From: Leptospira haakeii
Lineage (GTDB): Bacteria; Spirochaetota; Leptospiria; Leptospirales; Leptospiraceae
Direction of reading: 5' to 3'
Length of the DNA: 64,000 nucleotides
Assembly: GCF_002812045.1 (NCBI RefSeq)
Contig: NZ_NPEG01000015.1
Coordinates: 17,727 to 81,726, forward strand
The notes beneath the pieces were generated by a model. The model saw nothing but the letters and a program-made list of their open reading frames with translations. It searched no databases and had not been told where the DNA came from. Shown in pieces: positions 20,676 through 29,477 of this stretch; within the stretch, counting starts at the first letter, position 1, and the number at the start of each line of letters is the position of its first letter. The position numbers were made by a program, and so were the translations under genes.

Positions 20676-20710
20676 TTAAAGTGCACTTTAATATTATATT
20701 TTAATAATAT
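20676..20710. promoter_or_regulatory. 16-bp palindrome TTAAAGTGCACTTTAA followed by an AT-rich hairpin
   Basis: In the divergent region between the SGNH hydrolase (minus) and the lipoate ligase (plus), bases 20676-20691 form a perfect 16-bp palindrome. Immediately after it, ATATTAT (20691-20697) pairs with ATAATAT (20704-20710) around a six-base loop. The position suits an operator for one or both genes. No regulator is known to me for this sequence. Confidence 0.4.
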
Positions 20711-20838
20711 ATATGGAACGCGGTTCATTTATATTCGCACAAAGTGTTTAAAATTATTCCCTGAGTAAGAAAAGAGAAAATAAGTTTAGGACCGGTGTTT
20801 AAATAGATCAATTAAGACCACAGACCGTAGCAAAACCC

Positions 20839-21711
20839 ATGGACGAAAACTATAGTCCAATAGACTCTGGTCTCGAAGTGAGAACTTTTGTACTAGACCA
20901 AAAATCCATCAGGACACCTTATTATAATCTAGCTTTGGAAGAAGCTCTCGCAGTCCAACTAGTACCCGGAGGATATTCCGGTGGGGTTCGGTTTTGGGAA
21001 GGACCCAGGTCCATTATAATGGGCCTTTCAGAAAAACCGGAACTAAGCGCAGGAAAAGAAAATATAGAAAACTTCCTGTCTAGATTCCAAAAAAGACCGA
21101 CTCCCAAAAAACCTTCTATAACAGACCCGGTATATATAGCCAGAAGAGCAAGTGGCGGAGGGACTGTCGTGCATGAGCCTGGATGGAATCTGAACTTCAG
21201 CCTTTTCGTTTCCTTAGAAACAAAACCGGAGCTATATCCCGTCTCTAATTCTTATAATATATTCTTAGGCCTAATATCTTCTGCTCTAAACAAACAAGGA
21301 CTCAAAACAAAATGTAAGGGCAAGTCAGACCTTGCCTTAGAACTATCTCCGGATGTATGGAAAAAAATTTCAGGTAACGCTCAGTTCAGAAAGAAGAACT
21401 GCATCGTACAACATGGGACCTTAATCTTGGATTCCAGACTGATCCCATTAGTGTCGGATCTCCTACCGCATCCCCCGGAAGAACCTGAATACAGAAAAGG
21501 CAGAGCTCATGATGAATTTGTGACCTCCCTACCTGCCTCTTTTTCGCCCGGAAAATTCAAACAAGACCTTTCCCTTTTATTTGCGGATTATCTGGGGGTT
21601 GAAATCATAGGTACCGAAGCAGATCCATCCTTCTTTCGAAACGTTCGCAAGGTGGCAAATCGGCTGTTCCAGGAAAAATATTCAGATCTAGGCTATATTC
21701 TGGGAGAATGA
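20839..21711 (+). CDS. Lipoate-protein ligase A family (BPL/LplA) enzyme
   Basis: 290-aa member of the biotin/lipoate ligase fold. It has the N-terminal [11 protein letters not shown], the [12 protein letters not shown] segment and the signature [20 protein letters not shown] (about 104-123). It also has GKSDLAL and [19 protein letters not shown], the equivalent of the Lys-containing GNAQ...R.....HGTLL block. The enzyme attaches lipoate (or octanoate) to E2 and H-protein domains. Its neighbour glyA (one-carbon metabolism, linked to the lipoylated glycine cleavage H protein) fits, as does the 2-oxoglutarate dehydrogenase cluster at 9-14.6 kb. The family also includes octanoyltransferases of the LipM type, so ligase versus transferase is not settled. 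Confidence 0.85.
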   Translation: MDENYSPIDSGLEVRTFVLDQKSIRTPYYNLALEEALAVQLVPGGYSGGVRFWEGPRSIIMGLSEKPELSAGKENIENFLSRFQKRPTPKKPSITDPVYIARRASGGGTVVHEPGWNLNFSLFVSLETKPELYPVSNSYNIFLGLISSALNKQGLKTKCKGKSDLALELSPDVWKKISGNAQFRKKNCIVQHGTLILDSRLIPLVSDLLPHPPEEPEYRKGRAHDEFVTSLPASFSPGKFKQDLSLLFADYLGVEIIGTEADPSFFRNVRKVANRLFQEKYSDLGYILGE

Positions 21712-21736
21712 TTCTCTTAGGCACCACGAGGAAAAA

Positions 21737-22984
21737 ATGAAATACCTTCCCCAACAAGACCCCGAAATTTTCAAAGCCTTACAGGCAGAAGACCAAAGAC
21801 AGGAACAAAACCTGGAAATGATCGCTTCTGAAAACTTCGTGTCCAGACCAGTTTTGGAAGCTTATACTTCCACTCTTACCAATAAATATGCGGAAGGGTA
21901 TCCTGGAAAAAGATATTATAACGGATGTGTAAACGCGGACGCGGTAGAGTCTTTGGCGATCGAAAGAGCTAAAAAGATCTTCAAAGCGGAATACGCAAAT
22001 GTTCAGCCTCACTCTGGGGCACAGGCAAATATGGCGGTTTTTTTGGCCACTATGGAACCGGGAGATTCTTTTTTAGGAATGAATCTGGCTCACGGGGGAC
22101 ATTTAACTCATGGTTCTCCTGTAAATATCAGCGGAAAATATTATAAACCGATCCCTTACGGTGTAGATCCTAAAACTGAGACAATCGATTACGATGCTCT
22201 TGCATCGCTTGCAAAAGAACATAAACCTAAACTGATCGTTGCAGGTGCTTCTGCATATTCCAGAACGATCGATTTTGATAAGTTCGCAGAGATCGCAAAA
22301 TCAGTAGGCGCAAAACTTATGGCAGATATCGCGCATATCTCCGGGTTGGTAGCAACTGGCTATCATCCTTCTCCAATCGATAGTTTTGATTATGTTACCA
22401 CTACCACTCACAAAACCCTCAGAGGACCAAGAGGTGGATTAATTCTTTCTAAATTAGAAAATGAGAAAGTATTAAACTCCAGAGTATTCCCTGGGATCCA
22501 AGGTGGACCTTTGATGCACGTAATCGCAGCAAAAGCAGTGGCGTTCGGAGAAGCTTTAACTCCTGATTACAAAAAGTATATTGAAACAGTACTCGCAAAC
22601 GCCAAAGTCCTGGCAGAAGTTTTCGTAAAAAGAGGATTCAGAGTAGTAAGCGGTGGAACTGACAACCACCTAGTCCTACTAGATGTATCCGTAAAAGGTT
22701 TAACCGGGGCGAAAGCAGCGGACGGATTGGACGAAGTCGGGGTCACAGTGAATAAAAACGCAATCCCATTCGACAAAAACCCTCCAGCAGTTGCTTCCGG
22801 AATTCGTTTAGGAACTCCTGCGCTTACTACCAGAGGTCTCAAACCTGCTGATATTGAAAAAGTAGGAAACCTGATATGTGATTTCTTGGACAACCCTGAC
22901 GACGAAAAGACCAAGGAAAAAGTCAAGGCTGGAGTGAAAGAAATCACCCAACAATTCCCAATGACCAATTTCAGATTGGATTAA
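21737..22984 (+). CDS. glyA: Serine hydroxymethyltransferase
   Basis: 415-aa PLP enzyme interconverting serine and glycine with tetrahydrofolate. It shows [19 protein letters not shown], the [14 protein letters not shown] loop, [14 protein letters not shown], the substrate-binding [11 protein letters not shown] and the PLP-lysine motif [14 protein letters not shown] (Lys near residue 226). Its length equals that of typical bacterial GlyA. It starts 25 bp after the lipoate ligase gene with an AGGA-type ribosome site, so the two are probably co-transcribed. Confidence 0.98.
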   Translation: MKYLPQQDPEIFKALQAEDQRQEQNLEMIASENFVSRPVLEAYTSTLTNKYAEGYPGKRYYNGCVNADAVESLAIERAKKIFKAEYANVQPHSGAQANMAVFLATMEPGDSFLGMNLAHGGHLTHGSPVNISGKYYKPIPYGVDPKTETIDYDALASLAKEHKPKLIVAGASAYSRTIDFDKFAEIAKSVGAKLMADIAHISGLVATGYHPSPIDSFDYVTTTTHKTLRGPRGGLILSKLENEKVLNSRVFPGIQGGPLMHVIAAKAVAFGEALTPDYKKYIETVLANAKVLAEVFVKRGFRVVSGGTDNHLVLLDVSVKGLTGAKAADGLDEVGVTVNKNAIPFDKNPPAVASGIRLGTPALTTRGLKPADIEKVGNLICDFLDNPDDEKTKEKVKAGVKEITQQFPMTNFRLD

Positions 22985-23014
22985 TTTTTTAACTTAACGC
23001 ATAAAGAGAGCCCT

Positions 23015-24217
23015 ATGAAATTTTTTTCTTATATTACGGAGAAGCGGGACGAGGAATACCCTGCCCTAAACGGAGTCCGAGCTATCTCCATTATGATGAT
23101 CATAGGGCTCCATATCTGGATTGGGGCGAATCATTTTATCCCTAATATCCCTTATCTATTGGATACTGCTCTTAAAAACCTTACTGCAGGAATCGACTTA
23201 TTTTTTATATTAAGCGGGTTCTTAATTTACGGAAATTTACTAAAAGAAAAAGTAAAGTACGGAAACATAAAACTATCCTTTTTTTATATCAAAAGATCTC
23301 TTAGGATCTTCCCTGCTTACTATTTTTTACTCTTAGTCCAATATCTCAGTATGAGAGGAATGTTAAAGTCCCTGAATGCTGCAGAAAATTTAGATGCTTC
23401 CAAAACCCTTTTAAAACAGGGTTTGACCGAAAGTATTTCCTACGCATGGGCCGATATATTCTATATTTCCAATTATACAAAAGGAAGATTATTCGATTAC
23501 GGATGGTCTTTGTCGATCGAGGAGCAGTTCTATTTAATACTGCCTCCTTTATGCGCATTACTCTTCTTTAAAATTTCGGATTCCACAAGAAGGATCCTGC
23601 TTGTAGGCCTCTATTTTATACCGGTCATATTAAGAGCGGTTTATTCCCAATTCGATATTTTACCTACACATATCATATACACTCACAGCGAGACTAGATT
23701 CGATTCGCTTATTGCGGGAATGTTATGTTCTGAATTTTTCCTTTCTTCTCATTATTCCAACTTTTTCCAGAAAAAGCCGATCCGTTACGCAGTGCTTTCC
23801 GTCTCCGTCATTCTTGCGGCAATAGGCTTTCTGACAGAGAAGACTGCACTCACTCAAATTTACGCTTACAATTGTTTAAATCTTGGTTTTGCGGGGATCG
23901 TATTAGTTAGCCTTTCCGAAAATTCATATATTGGTAAATTTTTAAGCTTTTCTCTATTTCGTCCTATCGCCCGGGTGAGTTACACAATGTATCTTTGGCA
24001 TCTATACCCGACCTCCGCAGCTATCTCGATAGTTTGTGGAACAGTAATACAATCCTTAAGTTACTCCAGAACTTTCGCCACTTTTATAGTCGCGGTATTA
24101 TTCACTTTCTTATTCTGCACCATTCTATTCTATTTGATCGAAAGACCTTTTTTAAAACTTAAAGACAAATGGATTGTTCGACTAAAAGCCAGATCAGCAG
24201 CTTCAACACCTAACTAA
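23015..24217 (+). CDS. Acyltransferase 3 family integral membrane protein (copy 1)
   Basis: 400 aa with about ten hydrophobic helices, typical of the OafA/NodX acyltransferase-3 family, which moves acyl groups across the membrane onto O-antigen or other glycans. Family signatures: ALNGVRAISI with the essential His H33 (IIGLHIW), DLFFILSGFLIYG, the arginine segment YIKRSLRIFPAYY, YGWSLSIEEQFYLILP, and ARVSYTMYLWHLY near the C terminus. It lies 30 bp after glyA. The next gene is a paralogue that aligns along its length. The acceptor is unknown; surface polysaccharide or LPS is likely. Confidence 0.92.
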   Translation: MKFFSYITEKRDEEYPALNGVRAISIMMIIGLHIWIGANHFIPNIPYLLDTALKNLTAGIDLFFILSGFLIYGNLLKEKVKYGNIKLSFFYIKRSLRIFPAYYFLLLVQYLSMRGMLKSLNAAENLDASKTLLKQGLTESISYAWADIFYISNYTKGRLFDYGWSLSIEEQFYLILPPLCALLFFKISDSTRRILLVGLYFIPVILRAVYSQFDILPTHIIYTHSETRFDSLIAGMLCSEFFLSSHYSNFFQKKPIRYAVLSVSVILAAIGFLTEKTALTQIYAYNCLNLGFAGIVLVSLSENSYIGKFLSFSLFRPIARVSYTMYLWHLYPTSAAISIVCGTVIQSLSYSRTFATFIVAVLFTFLFCTILFYLIERPFLKLKDKWIVRLKARSAASTPN

Positions 24218-24230
24218 TACGGTAAAATAC

Positions 24231-25421
24231 ATGCTAAAATACTTATTTGCTAAAAATGATGCAGAAATCCCCTCACTAAATGGCCTAAGAGCCCTCTCCA
24301 TATTCATGGTGATTATTTTCCATCTTGGGACCGGAGCGGGAAAAGTTCTAGTCTCCGATGAAGAGATATTAACCACCATTATCGTAAACTTACAATCCTC
24401 AGTAGATCTATTTTTCATGTTAAGCGGGTTCTTGATCTACGGCGGGTTATTAGACGAATACGGAAGAAGTTCCAAAATCGACCTAAAAAAATTCTACTTA
24501 AAACGTACTTTCAGGATCATACCCGCATATTATATTTGTCTAATTGTTCATTTTATACAAACCAAAGCTGCCTATAAAATAGGCGAAAAAATGATCTCCC
24601 CTTCTCCGGAAATTCTGGTCATAAAAGAAAAATTAGCAAACTCCCTTGCAAATTCCTGGACTGATTTTTTATATATTTCCAATTTTTTCCACGATAGATT
24701 ATTCTCATTCGGCTGGAGTCTTTCCATCGAAGAACAATTCTATCTAGTCGTTCCTCCCCTATGCTCCATTCTTCTTTTCAAACAAAAGGCCGAAATGAGA
24801 AGGATCATATTGGTCGTGCTATATTTTGTCCCGATGGTTATCAGAGGTTTCTATTATCATTTCGATTTTACGGCAGATTGGACCAGCTTTCATACTGAAT
24901 CTCGTTTTGATGCAATCATTGTCGGAATGCTACTGACTGAACTTGTAAGATGGAAACCTGAGTTCCTAAAAAACACGAGTCTGACAAAAAACTTAGGTTT
25001 TTCGATCGGAGCCGCGTTATCTCTTTGTATCGCACTTCTGATGAGTAGAACAAATATAAATTCAATATTCATTCATACGTATTTCCAATTTAGCTTTGCT
25101 GTTTTATTCATTGCATGTTTACTGGAGGGAAATTTCTGGAATTTTATATTCAGATCACGCTTCTTCACTCCGATAGCTCGCACAAGTTATACAATGTATC
25201 TTTGGCACGGAATGTTTTTACTAGCTGCCCTTCGTTTTATATTCAAGAATAATCTTCCATCCGGATTGGAGGCTGGCCCTTACTTACTTCTTGGAGTTTA
25301 TACAGTATTATTTGTTTTTGTTGTTTGTGTTCCGATTTTTTATATTACAGAAAGGCCATTCCTGGCAATTCGAGATTATATTCTAAAAAGAATGAAAAAG
25401 AAAGAGCTCCCAGCCAAGTAA
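24231..25421 (+). CDS. Acyltransferase 3 family integral membrane protein (copy 2)
   Basis: 396 aa, a clear paralogue of the preceding gene, which ends 13 bp upstream. The same landmarks appear in the same order: SLNGLRALSIF with H31, DLFFMLSGFLIYGG, YLKRTFRIIPAYY, FGWSLSIEEQFYLVVPP, TESRFDAIIVGML and ARTSYTMYLWHG. A local tandem duplication followed by divergence is the simplest explanation. The two copies may act on different positions or acceptors. Confidence 0.92.
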   Translation: MLKYLFAKNDAEIPSLNGLRALSIFMVIIFHLGTGAGKVLVSDEEILTTIIVNLQSSVDLFFMLSGFLIYGGLLDEYGRSSKIDLKKFYLKRTFRIIPAYYICLIVHFIQTKAAYKIGEKMISPSPEILVIKEKLANSLANSWTDFLYISNFFHDRLFSFGWSLSIEEQFYLVVPPLCSILLFKQKAEMRRIILVVLYFVPMVIRGFYYHFDFTADWTSFHTESRFDAIIVGMLLTELVRWKPEFLKNTSLTKNLGFSIGAALSLCIALLMSRTNINSIFIHTYFQFSFAVLFIACLLEGNFWNFIFRSRFFTPIARTSYTMYLWHGMFLLAALRFIFKNNLPSGLEAGPYLLLGVYTVLFVFVVCVPIFYITERPFLAIRDYILKRMKKKELPAK

Positions 25422-25426
25422 ACATC

Positions 25427-25454
25427 TTGACTACTTTATAATTCTATTTAATAT
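25427..25454 (+). promoter_or_regulatory. Candidate promoter giving a leaderless transcript
   Basis: TTGACT (25427-25432) is followed after 14-16 bp by TTTAAT or TAATAT (25447-25454). The predicted start site would fall at or within a few bases of the ATG at 25461. No Shine-Dalgarno sequence is visible between them. Confidence 0.35.
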
Positions 25455-25460
25455 TTTTGC

Positions 25461-27434
25461 ATGTTCATATTAGGTCAGGATTCCGGAAACCCCATCCTGA
25501 TTTGGCCAGAGTTCTCTTGGGCTCCAGTTATTAGCGGAGCGATCTTTTTAGCCCTTCTATTCACCGTAATCTATGTATTACAACGTTATCTACGTAGACA
25601 AAACAGTCTCGCGTTAGAGCATAGAGCAAAGATCGTATCCAAACTACAGCTCCACCATTTTAATTCCAAAGATACGAACCTATTCCATACATTTTTAGAT
25701 CAGGTTGATAACGCAGATCTAAAACGACTGGCGGAAGATCCTTCTTGGTATCGAAAATATTTCCTTCCTGAGTTTTTACAGTTCCTTGCGGAACAAAGTA
25801 ATCTTCCCGCCTGGAAAGACATATTGATCGTACATGCATTAGATCATCTGATGGAAGATCATAAGGCCATCGCCAAAAACTTTATCACCGCTATCTTAGA
25901 AACGGATTCCGAGGAAAGATTCCCTGCCTTATTAGGTATCCAAGAACTAGATGAGAATTCTTTAAACAGAGCGATACGTGCCAGGATTTATACTAAAAAA
26001 GTAGGAGCCACATTCGCTCTCACAAGATACGAAAGAATGCAGATCTTAGTTCCGGACGAGAACAAACAATGGCTCAAATCGGAAGCGATATTGATCTCTC
26101 AAGAAGGAACAAATCTTACCCTACAGATCAAAACAACCCCAGAATTGGACGATAAAAAAACAGAAGAATGGGCCGAAGCTCCTAAATCAAGCCCTGCCGG
26201 ACCGGCACATCCTGGCAGCATACCGGACGAATATGTAAACAGTCTGGCTCAAATATTAGAATATTCCGGCCTTCATCCAAGCACTTGCGAAGAGATCACT
26301 CGACTCGTTCAAGCATACAAAGAACACCCGGGATTGATACGCAGAAGACATAGACAAGAAGATTATAAAATATTAATACGTTTATACAAAGTTTGCTTTA
26401 TAAAATTCCGATCTCAGACCACAAATGTCCCTAAACCAGTATTACTATTTATACATTTTTTCTTTTTGGAAGAAGGTTTAGTCTCCGCAAAGAGACTCCA
26501 GGATCTGGAATTCGCAATCACCACCCTAAAATCCTCAACAACTGATCGCCAATACCAGGAAGTGAAACTTTCAGTTCATCTTTTGCCTGATTGGTTAAAT
26601 CTAATACTCGCTGGTAAAAAGAATCCTTCCCAAAACCATATGGGACAAACCTACGATCAGGTACAAAAATCAAATCTTCGCTGGAACCAAGAAGCAGAAG
26701 CGAAGAATATTATGAATAAAGAATATCTTTTGCACATTCTGGACTGGGAACTGGAAAATATTCTTTATATGGGGCTCTTAGGAATTTCCTTAAACCCGAA
26801 TTTCGCTTATCCAATCTTATCCGAAGACCAATTCTACGGAGCAACGGAATCCAATCTGACCTTTCCAAGCAAAATTCTATCAAATGCAGAAAGAGTTCTA
26901 AAAATAGATACAAGCATCTTCCATAGAGAAGTAAGTGTGATGTCTCATGCCGACCCAAGTAAGACAGATCAGTATAGAAAAGAATTTTTTGCCGATTGTA
27001 TCCTTCTACCTTATAGCGGTAATCGAGGAGTGCTATGGCAGGAAACAAGTGTAGGTAATCAAGATTACAGTAGACTATTATTCCCAGTTGTTATGACTGA
27101 GAATGCCACATTAGTAGTTACGAAAACTTTAGGCGAATTCCGTTGGGAAACGGAAAGAACTATAAGGGGTAGAAAATGGAAGGATCCGATCCCAGCTTCC
27201 CTTACCTCAGAGTATTATGCTTATTTGGAAAATTTCCAAAAGAATCCGAACTTAACCGTAGAAGCTAAAAAAAGAATAGAGCAACAATGGACAAAAGTCG
27301 GAAAGAATATCAAGGACATGTTTAGCATTGATTATGCCTATTGGATCCTTCTCGAAGCCGAAGGAAAGCCCAGACTCAATCGAGTCGTCAGGGAAATCTT
27401 AAATCGATTTGTGCCTATTCAAATTAAGATGTGA
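25461..27434 (+). CDS. Unknown membrane-anchored protein, 657 aa
   Basis: I do not recognise a family. One transmembrane helix (about 20-43, PVISGAIFLALLFTVIYVL) is followed by a basic stop-transfer segment, so the rest is probably cytoplasmic. The first soluble part (50-225) is helical with a strand-rich end (MQILVPDENKQWLKSEAIL). A Pro-rich linker follows (near 235-250), then a helical region starting PDEYVNSLAQILEYSGLHP, and a C-terminal part with mixed strands (FFADCILLPYSG, LLFPVVMTENATLVVTKT). No Walker, PilZ, GGDEF or HTH motif is evident. No ribosome site precedes the ATG. A convergent terminator separates it from the next gene. Confidence 0.65.
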   Translation: MFILGQDSGNPILIWPEFSWAPVISGAIFLALLFTVIYVLQRYLRRQNSLALEHRAKIVSKLQLHHFNSKDTNLFHTFLDQVDNADLKRLAEDPSWYRKYFLPEFLQFLAEQSNLPAWKDILIVHALDHLMEDHKAIAKNFITAILETDSEERFPALLGIQELDENSLNRAIRARIYTKKVGATFALTRYERMQILVPDENKQWLKSEAILISQEGTNLTLQIKTTPELDDKKTEEWAEAPKSSPAGPAHPGSIPDEYVNSLAQILEYSGLHPSTCEEITRLVQAYKEHPGLIRRRHRQEDYKILIRLYKVCFIKFRSQTTNVPKPVLLFIHFFFLEEGLVSAKRLQDLEFAITTLKSSTTDRQYQEVKLSVHLLPDWLNLILAGKKNPSQNHMGQTYDQVQKSNLRWNQEAEAKNIMNKEYLLHILDWELENILYMGLLGISLNPNFAYPILSEDQFYGATESNLTFPSKILSNAERVLKIDTSIFHREVSVMSHADPSKTDQYRKEFFADCILLPYSGNRGVLWQETSVGNQDYSRLLFPVVMTENATLVVTKTLGEFRWETERTIRGRKWKDPIPASLTSEYYAYLENFQKNPNLTVEAKKRIEQQWTKVGKNIKDMFSIDYAYWILLEAEGKPRLNRVVREILNRFVPIQIKM

Positions 27435-27465
27435 ATTATAAAAGGTTTATCTTTTATAATTCTTT
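27433..27465. terminator. Bidirectional hairpin between convergent genes
   Basis: GAATTATAAAAG (27433-27444) and CTTTTATAATTC (27451-27462) form a perfect 12-bp stem with a six-base loop. A short T-run follows on the plus strand. It lies between the stop of the 657-aa protein and the stop of the PycTM-like gene, so it can serve both. Confidence 0.6.
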
Positions 27466-27488
27466 CAATCCTTTATAGAAATATAATA

Positions 27489-28010
27489 TTAAAGAATTCC
27501 TTTAATTTCCAGGAATATTAAGACCATAGAAGAAGTAACACCCACTAAAAGACAGCGGTAACTCCATCTCAAATATCTATATTTTGTAAAGTATAGAGAT
27601 TTCCCTAATTGGTATAGGTCTCTAGTTAATGCTTCATACAAAGAAGAATCTTCCGAAGCGATCTCTTCCATCTTATTCATAAATTCATTTTCACTCATAG
27701 GAGCAAAATGCCCGAAAAACAAAGGATTCGATTTACCGTTCTTTTTTTGTTTGAATGTAGGCATCACTGCAAGTATTGCCAAACTTGCTGCAATTACGAT
27801 AAATACCATCAGGGTCAGTAAGCCTGTTCTATAGGTGGGCCTTTGGACATATCCCAAGGAAAGTGAGAGTATTACGAATGAGGCAGCGATCAAAATATTC
27901 GCCTTTTGATCAGCCATTTGACTAAGCTGAGAATGATGCTGGTGAACGGTCCTAAAAAGATAATCTACGGCAGAACGTGCACGGACCGTTTTGAAATGAT
28001 CTGATTCCAT
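27489..28010 (-). CDS. Pycsar-effector-like (DUF5706/PycTM) membrane protein
   Basis: 173 aa with the layout of the PycTM domain. An N-terminal amphipathic segment with the hallmark LSQMADQKANILIAAS leads into a first helix (about 37-57). A second helix spans 63-86. Next comes the conserved NPLFFGHFAPMSENEF, a helical loop, and a third helix near 150-170. In Pycsar anti-phage systems such proteins are opened by cCMP or cUMP and damage the membrane. Here no pyrimidine cyclase is encoded next to it: the flanking genes are an unknown protein and a cupin. A housekeeping role or activation by a distant cyclase is therefore equally possible. The family call is from motif memory. Confidence 0.72.
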   Translation of the reverse strand: MESDHFKTVRARSAVDYLFRTVHQHHSQLSQMADQKANILIAASFVILSLSLGYVQRPTYRTGLLTLMVFIVIAASLAILAVMPTFKQKKNGKSNPLFFGHFAPMSENEFMNKMEEIASEDSSLYEALTRDLYQLGKSLYFTKYRYLRWSYRCLLVGVTSSMVLIFLEIKGIL

Positions 28011-28207
28011 ATATTTCCAAGGATTTTGGGAAATTTTTTAAGACAAACATAAATTCCAATTCGATAGCCTTGTTTGATCCGTTTAAACTCTGCCCAAGCC
28101 ATCATTCCGTATAGCATACATTAATCATGCAATAACAGATAAATTCTTTTCTTCCTTAACTTACGGCCAGAATACGGAAACTGAATTTTAGTATAAGGTA
28201 AAAAGCC

Positions 28208-28582
28208 ATGTCAAAACACGTAATGCAAAGAGGAAGTTTGAATTCTCCGAACGATGTAGTTCGTTTCGGTTTGATTAAAAAAGAAGAAGTAGTTTTAGAC
28301 GGTGTCATCGTGCACAGGGTAACTTTTGACGTAGGTGCAAAATGGTCGAAGGATCTAAAACCAGTTGCTGGAACGGAAAGTTGCCTGCTCCCGCATGTCG
28401 CCTATGTACAATCCGGTAAATTACATGTAGTAATGGACGACGGAAGCGAGGACGAATTCGGCCCGAATGATATCATGCTGTTACCTCCTGGACATGATGC
28501 TTGGTCCGTAGGAGACCAGCCTTGTGTGTTCATAGAGTTTTCCGCCGGAGGGGATATTTACGAACACAATCATCAACATTGA
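28208..28582 (+). CDS. Cupin-domain protein
   Basis: 124-aa single-domain cupin. The two cupin motifs are visible as HVAYVQSGKLHVVMDDGSEDEFGPNDIMLLPPGHDAW. The usual metal-binding His pair of motif 1 is only partly present (one His, no HxH), while motif 2 keeps PPGHD. There is no signal peptide. The C terminus is His-rich (YEHNHQH). Substrate and metal are unknown. It is transcribed divergently from the PycTM-like gene and ends in a strong hairpin. Confidence 0.8.
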   Translation: MSKHVMQRGSLNSPNDVVRFGLIKKEEVVLDGVIVHRVTFDVGAKWSKDLKPVAGTESCLLPHVAYVQSGKLHVVMDDGSEDEFGPNDIMLLPPGHDAWSVGDQPCVFIEFSAGGDIYEHNHQH

Positions 28583-28586
28583 AACG

Positions 28587-28623
28587 AAAGCGGAATTTTG
28601 TTCTTATTCAAAATTCCGCTTTT
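28587..28623 (+). terminator. Rho-independent terminator of the cupin gene
   Basis: AAAGCGGAATTTTG (28587-28600) pairs perfectly with CAAAATTCCGCTTT (28609-28622) across an eight-base loop, beginning five bases after the stop codon. The U-tract is short (TTTT). Confidence 0.75.
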
Positions 28624-28710
28624 GATCACTAATCCAAGAAGAATATTATAAATTTTTAATATATTTCGTAAATCCGGTTCGCACTGATACAGGATAGTAT
28701 AAGATCACAA

Positions 28711-28736
28711 AATTATGTCGGAATTCCGACATAATT
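28711..28736. promoter_or_regulatory. Perfect 26-bp palindrome upstream of the RecA-like/PolB operon
   Basis: Bases 28711-28736 are exactly self-complementary. The left half is AATTATGTCGGAA and the axis is between 28723 and 28724. It is 94 bp upstream of the first ATG of the polymerase operon and downstream of the cupin terminator, so it belongs to the operon's control region. The length and symmetry suit a dimeric or tetrameric repressor. There is no U-tract, so a terminator role is unlikely. Confidence 0.55.
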
Positions 28737-28794
28737 CGGATTTATAGTCCATAGACTAAAACCCTCTTTTTGGAATTCCTACACTCCAAATCAC

Positions 28795-28825
28795 TTTACA
28801 TTTTTTAACATATCATTTATATAGT
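28795..28825 (+). promoter_or_regulatory. Candidate promoter of the RecA-like/PolB operon
   Basis: TTTACA (28795-28800) with TATATA (28818-28823, spacing 17) or TATAGT (28820-28825, spacing 19). The expected transcription start coincides with the ATG at 28830, and no Shine-Dalgarno is visible before that ATG, so the mRNA may be leaderless. Confidence 0.4.
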
Positions 28826-28829
28826 ATAT

Positions 28830-29477
28830 ATGTATTTAGGTCCCCTGGAGGGTTTCCAAGACCAGTTATTTCGTCCGGTCCTAGGTTGGAATAGGGACAA
28901 TATTGGGCTTTTAACAGGAAGACAGGGAATCTATAAACTAGCGCTTCGTTGGGAATACGCATTTGCGGTTTCCGGATTCCAAGTTTTTAATTTGGACTGC
29001 GCCATTCGTTTCGATGTGTTTACCATTACGGAAGAGACCAGAAAAAGAAGAGTATCCCCAGAGGCTCTTTTAGAAAAAATTTTGGTCCAGAGAGCATTCA
29101 CTCCTTATCAGATCTTGGATTCCTTGAGGGAGATCTATTCTTCGACAAAAGAAAATACGATCTATTTCATTTTAGCTCCCTGCAAACAATTCTTCGATGG
29201 AGATGTTCAGGATGATGAAGGTCTTTTCCTTTTGGAAAAATTGGTTTTATTATTGGAGCGTATGCGTTCCAAACAGATCCCGATCGTTCTTGTGGAATCC
29301 ACTAAATACACTCATCCCAACTTTCAAAAAATTTTTCCCAAGTTAGTCGAGCTCTCCGAAGATCTTTGGGAGTTAAATGTGGTAGAAGGTCATTCTTATC
29401 TTAAGATCAGAAAAGCGAAATCTATGTACGAGATCGGAACAGATCCGAATTCTAAACAGGAGTTTATTTATGGGTAG
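28830..29477 (+). CDS. RecA/Rad51-like protein with degenerate ATPase motifs, polymerase-associated
   Basis: 215 aa. The outline follows a RecA-fold core. GLLTGRQGIYKLALRW lies where a P-loop is expected: the Lys (K36) is kept, but the Gly before it is Tyr and the Ser/Thr after it is Leu. RAFTPYQILDSL resembles the Rad51/DMC1 RAYNTEHQ segment. IYFILAPCKQFF sits at the Walker B place with Ala (116) instead of Asp, and QIPIVLVESTKY resembles the following strand with its sensor residue. ATP hydrolysis is therefore doubtful. It overlaps the next gene by eight bases, and both precede a family-B polymerase gene. It may be a polymerase loader or adaptor, analogous to ImuA (inference). Confidence 0.6.
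   Translation: MYLGPLEGFQDQLFRPVLGWNRDNIGLLTGRQGIYKLALRWEYAFAVSGFQVFNLDCAIRFDVFTITEETRKRRVSPEALLEKILVQRAFTPYQILDSLREIYSSTKENTIYFILAPCKQFFDGDVQDDEGLFLLEKLVLLLERMRSKQIPIVLVESTKYTHPNFQKIFPKLVELSEDLWELNVVEGHSYLKIRKAKSMYEIGTDPNSKQEFIYG

Noticed and set aside
28830..29477. Calling this protein a genuine RecA or Rad51 recombinase
   Set aside because: Walker A and B residues are changed and the protein is much shorter than RecA. Only a RecA-like fold is supported.
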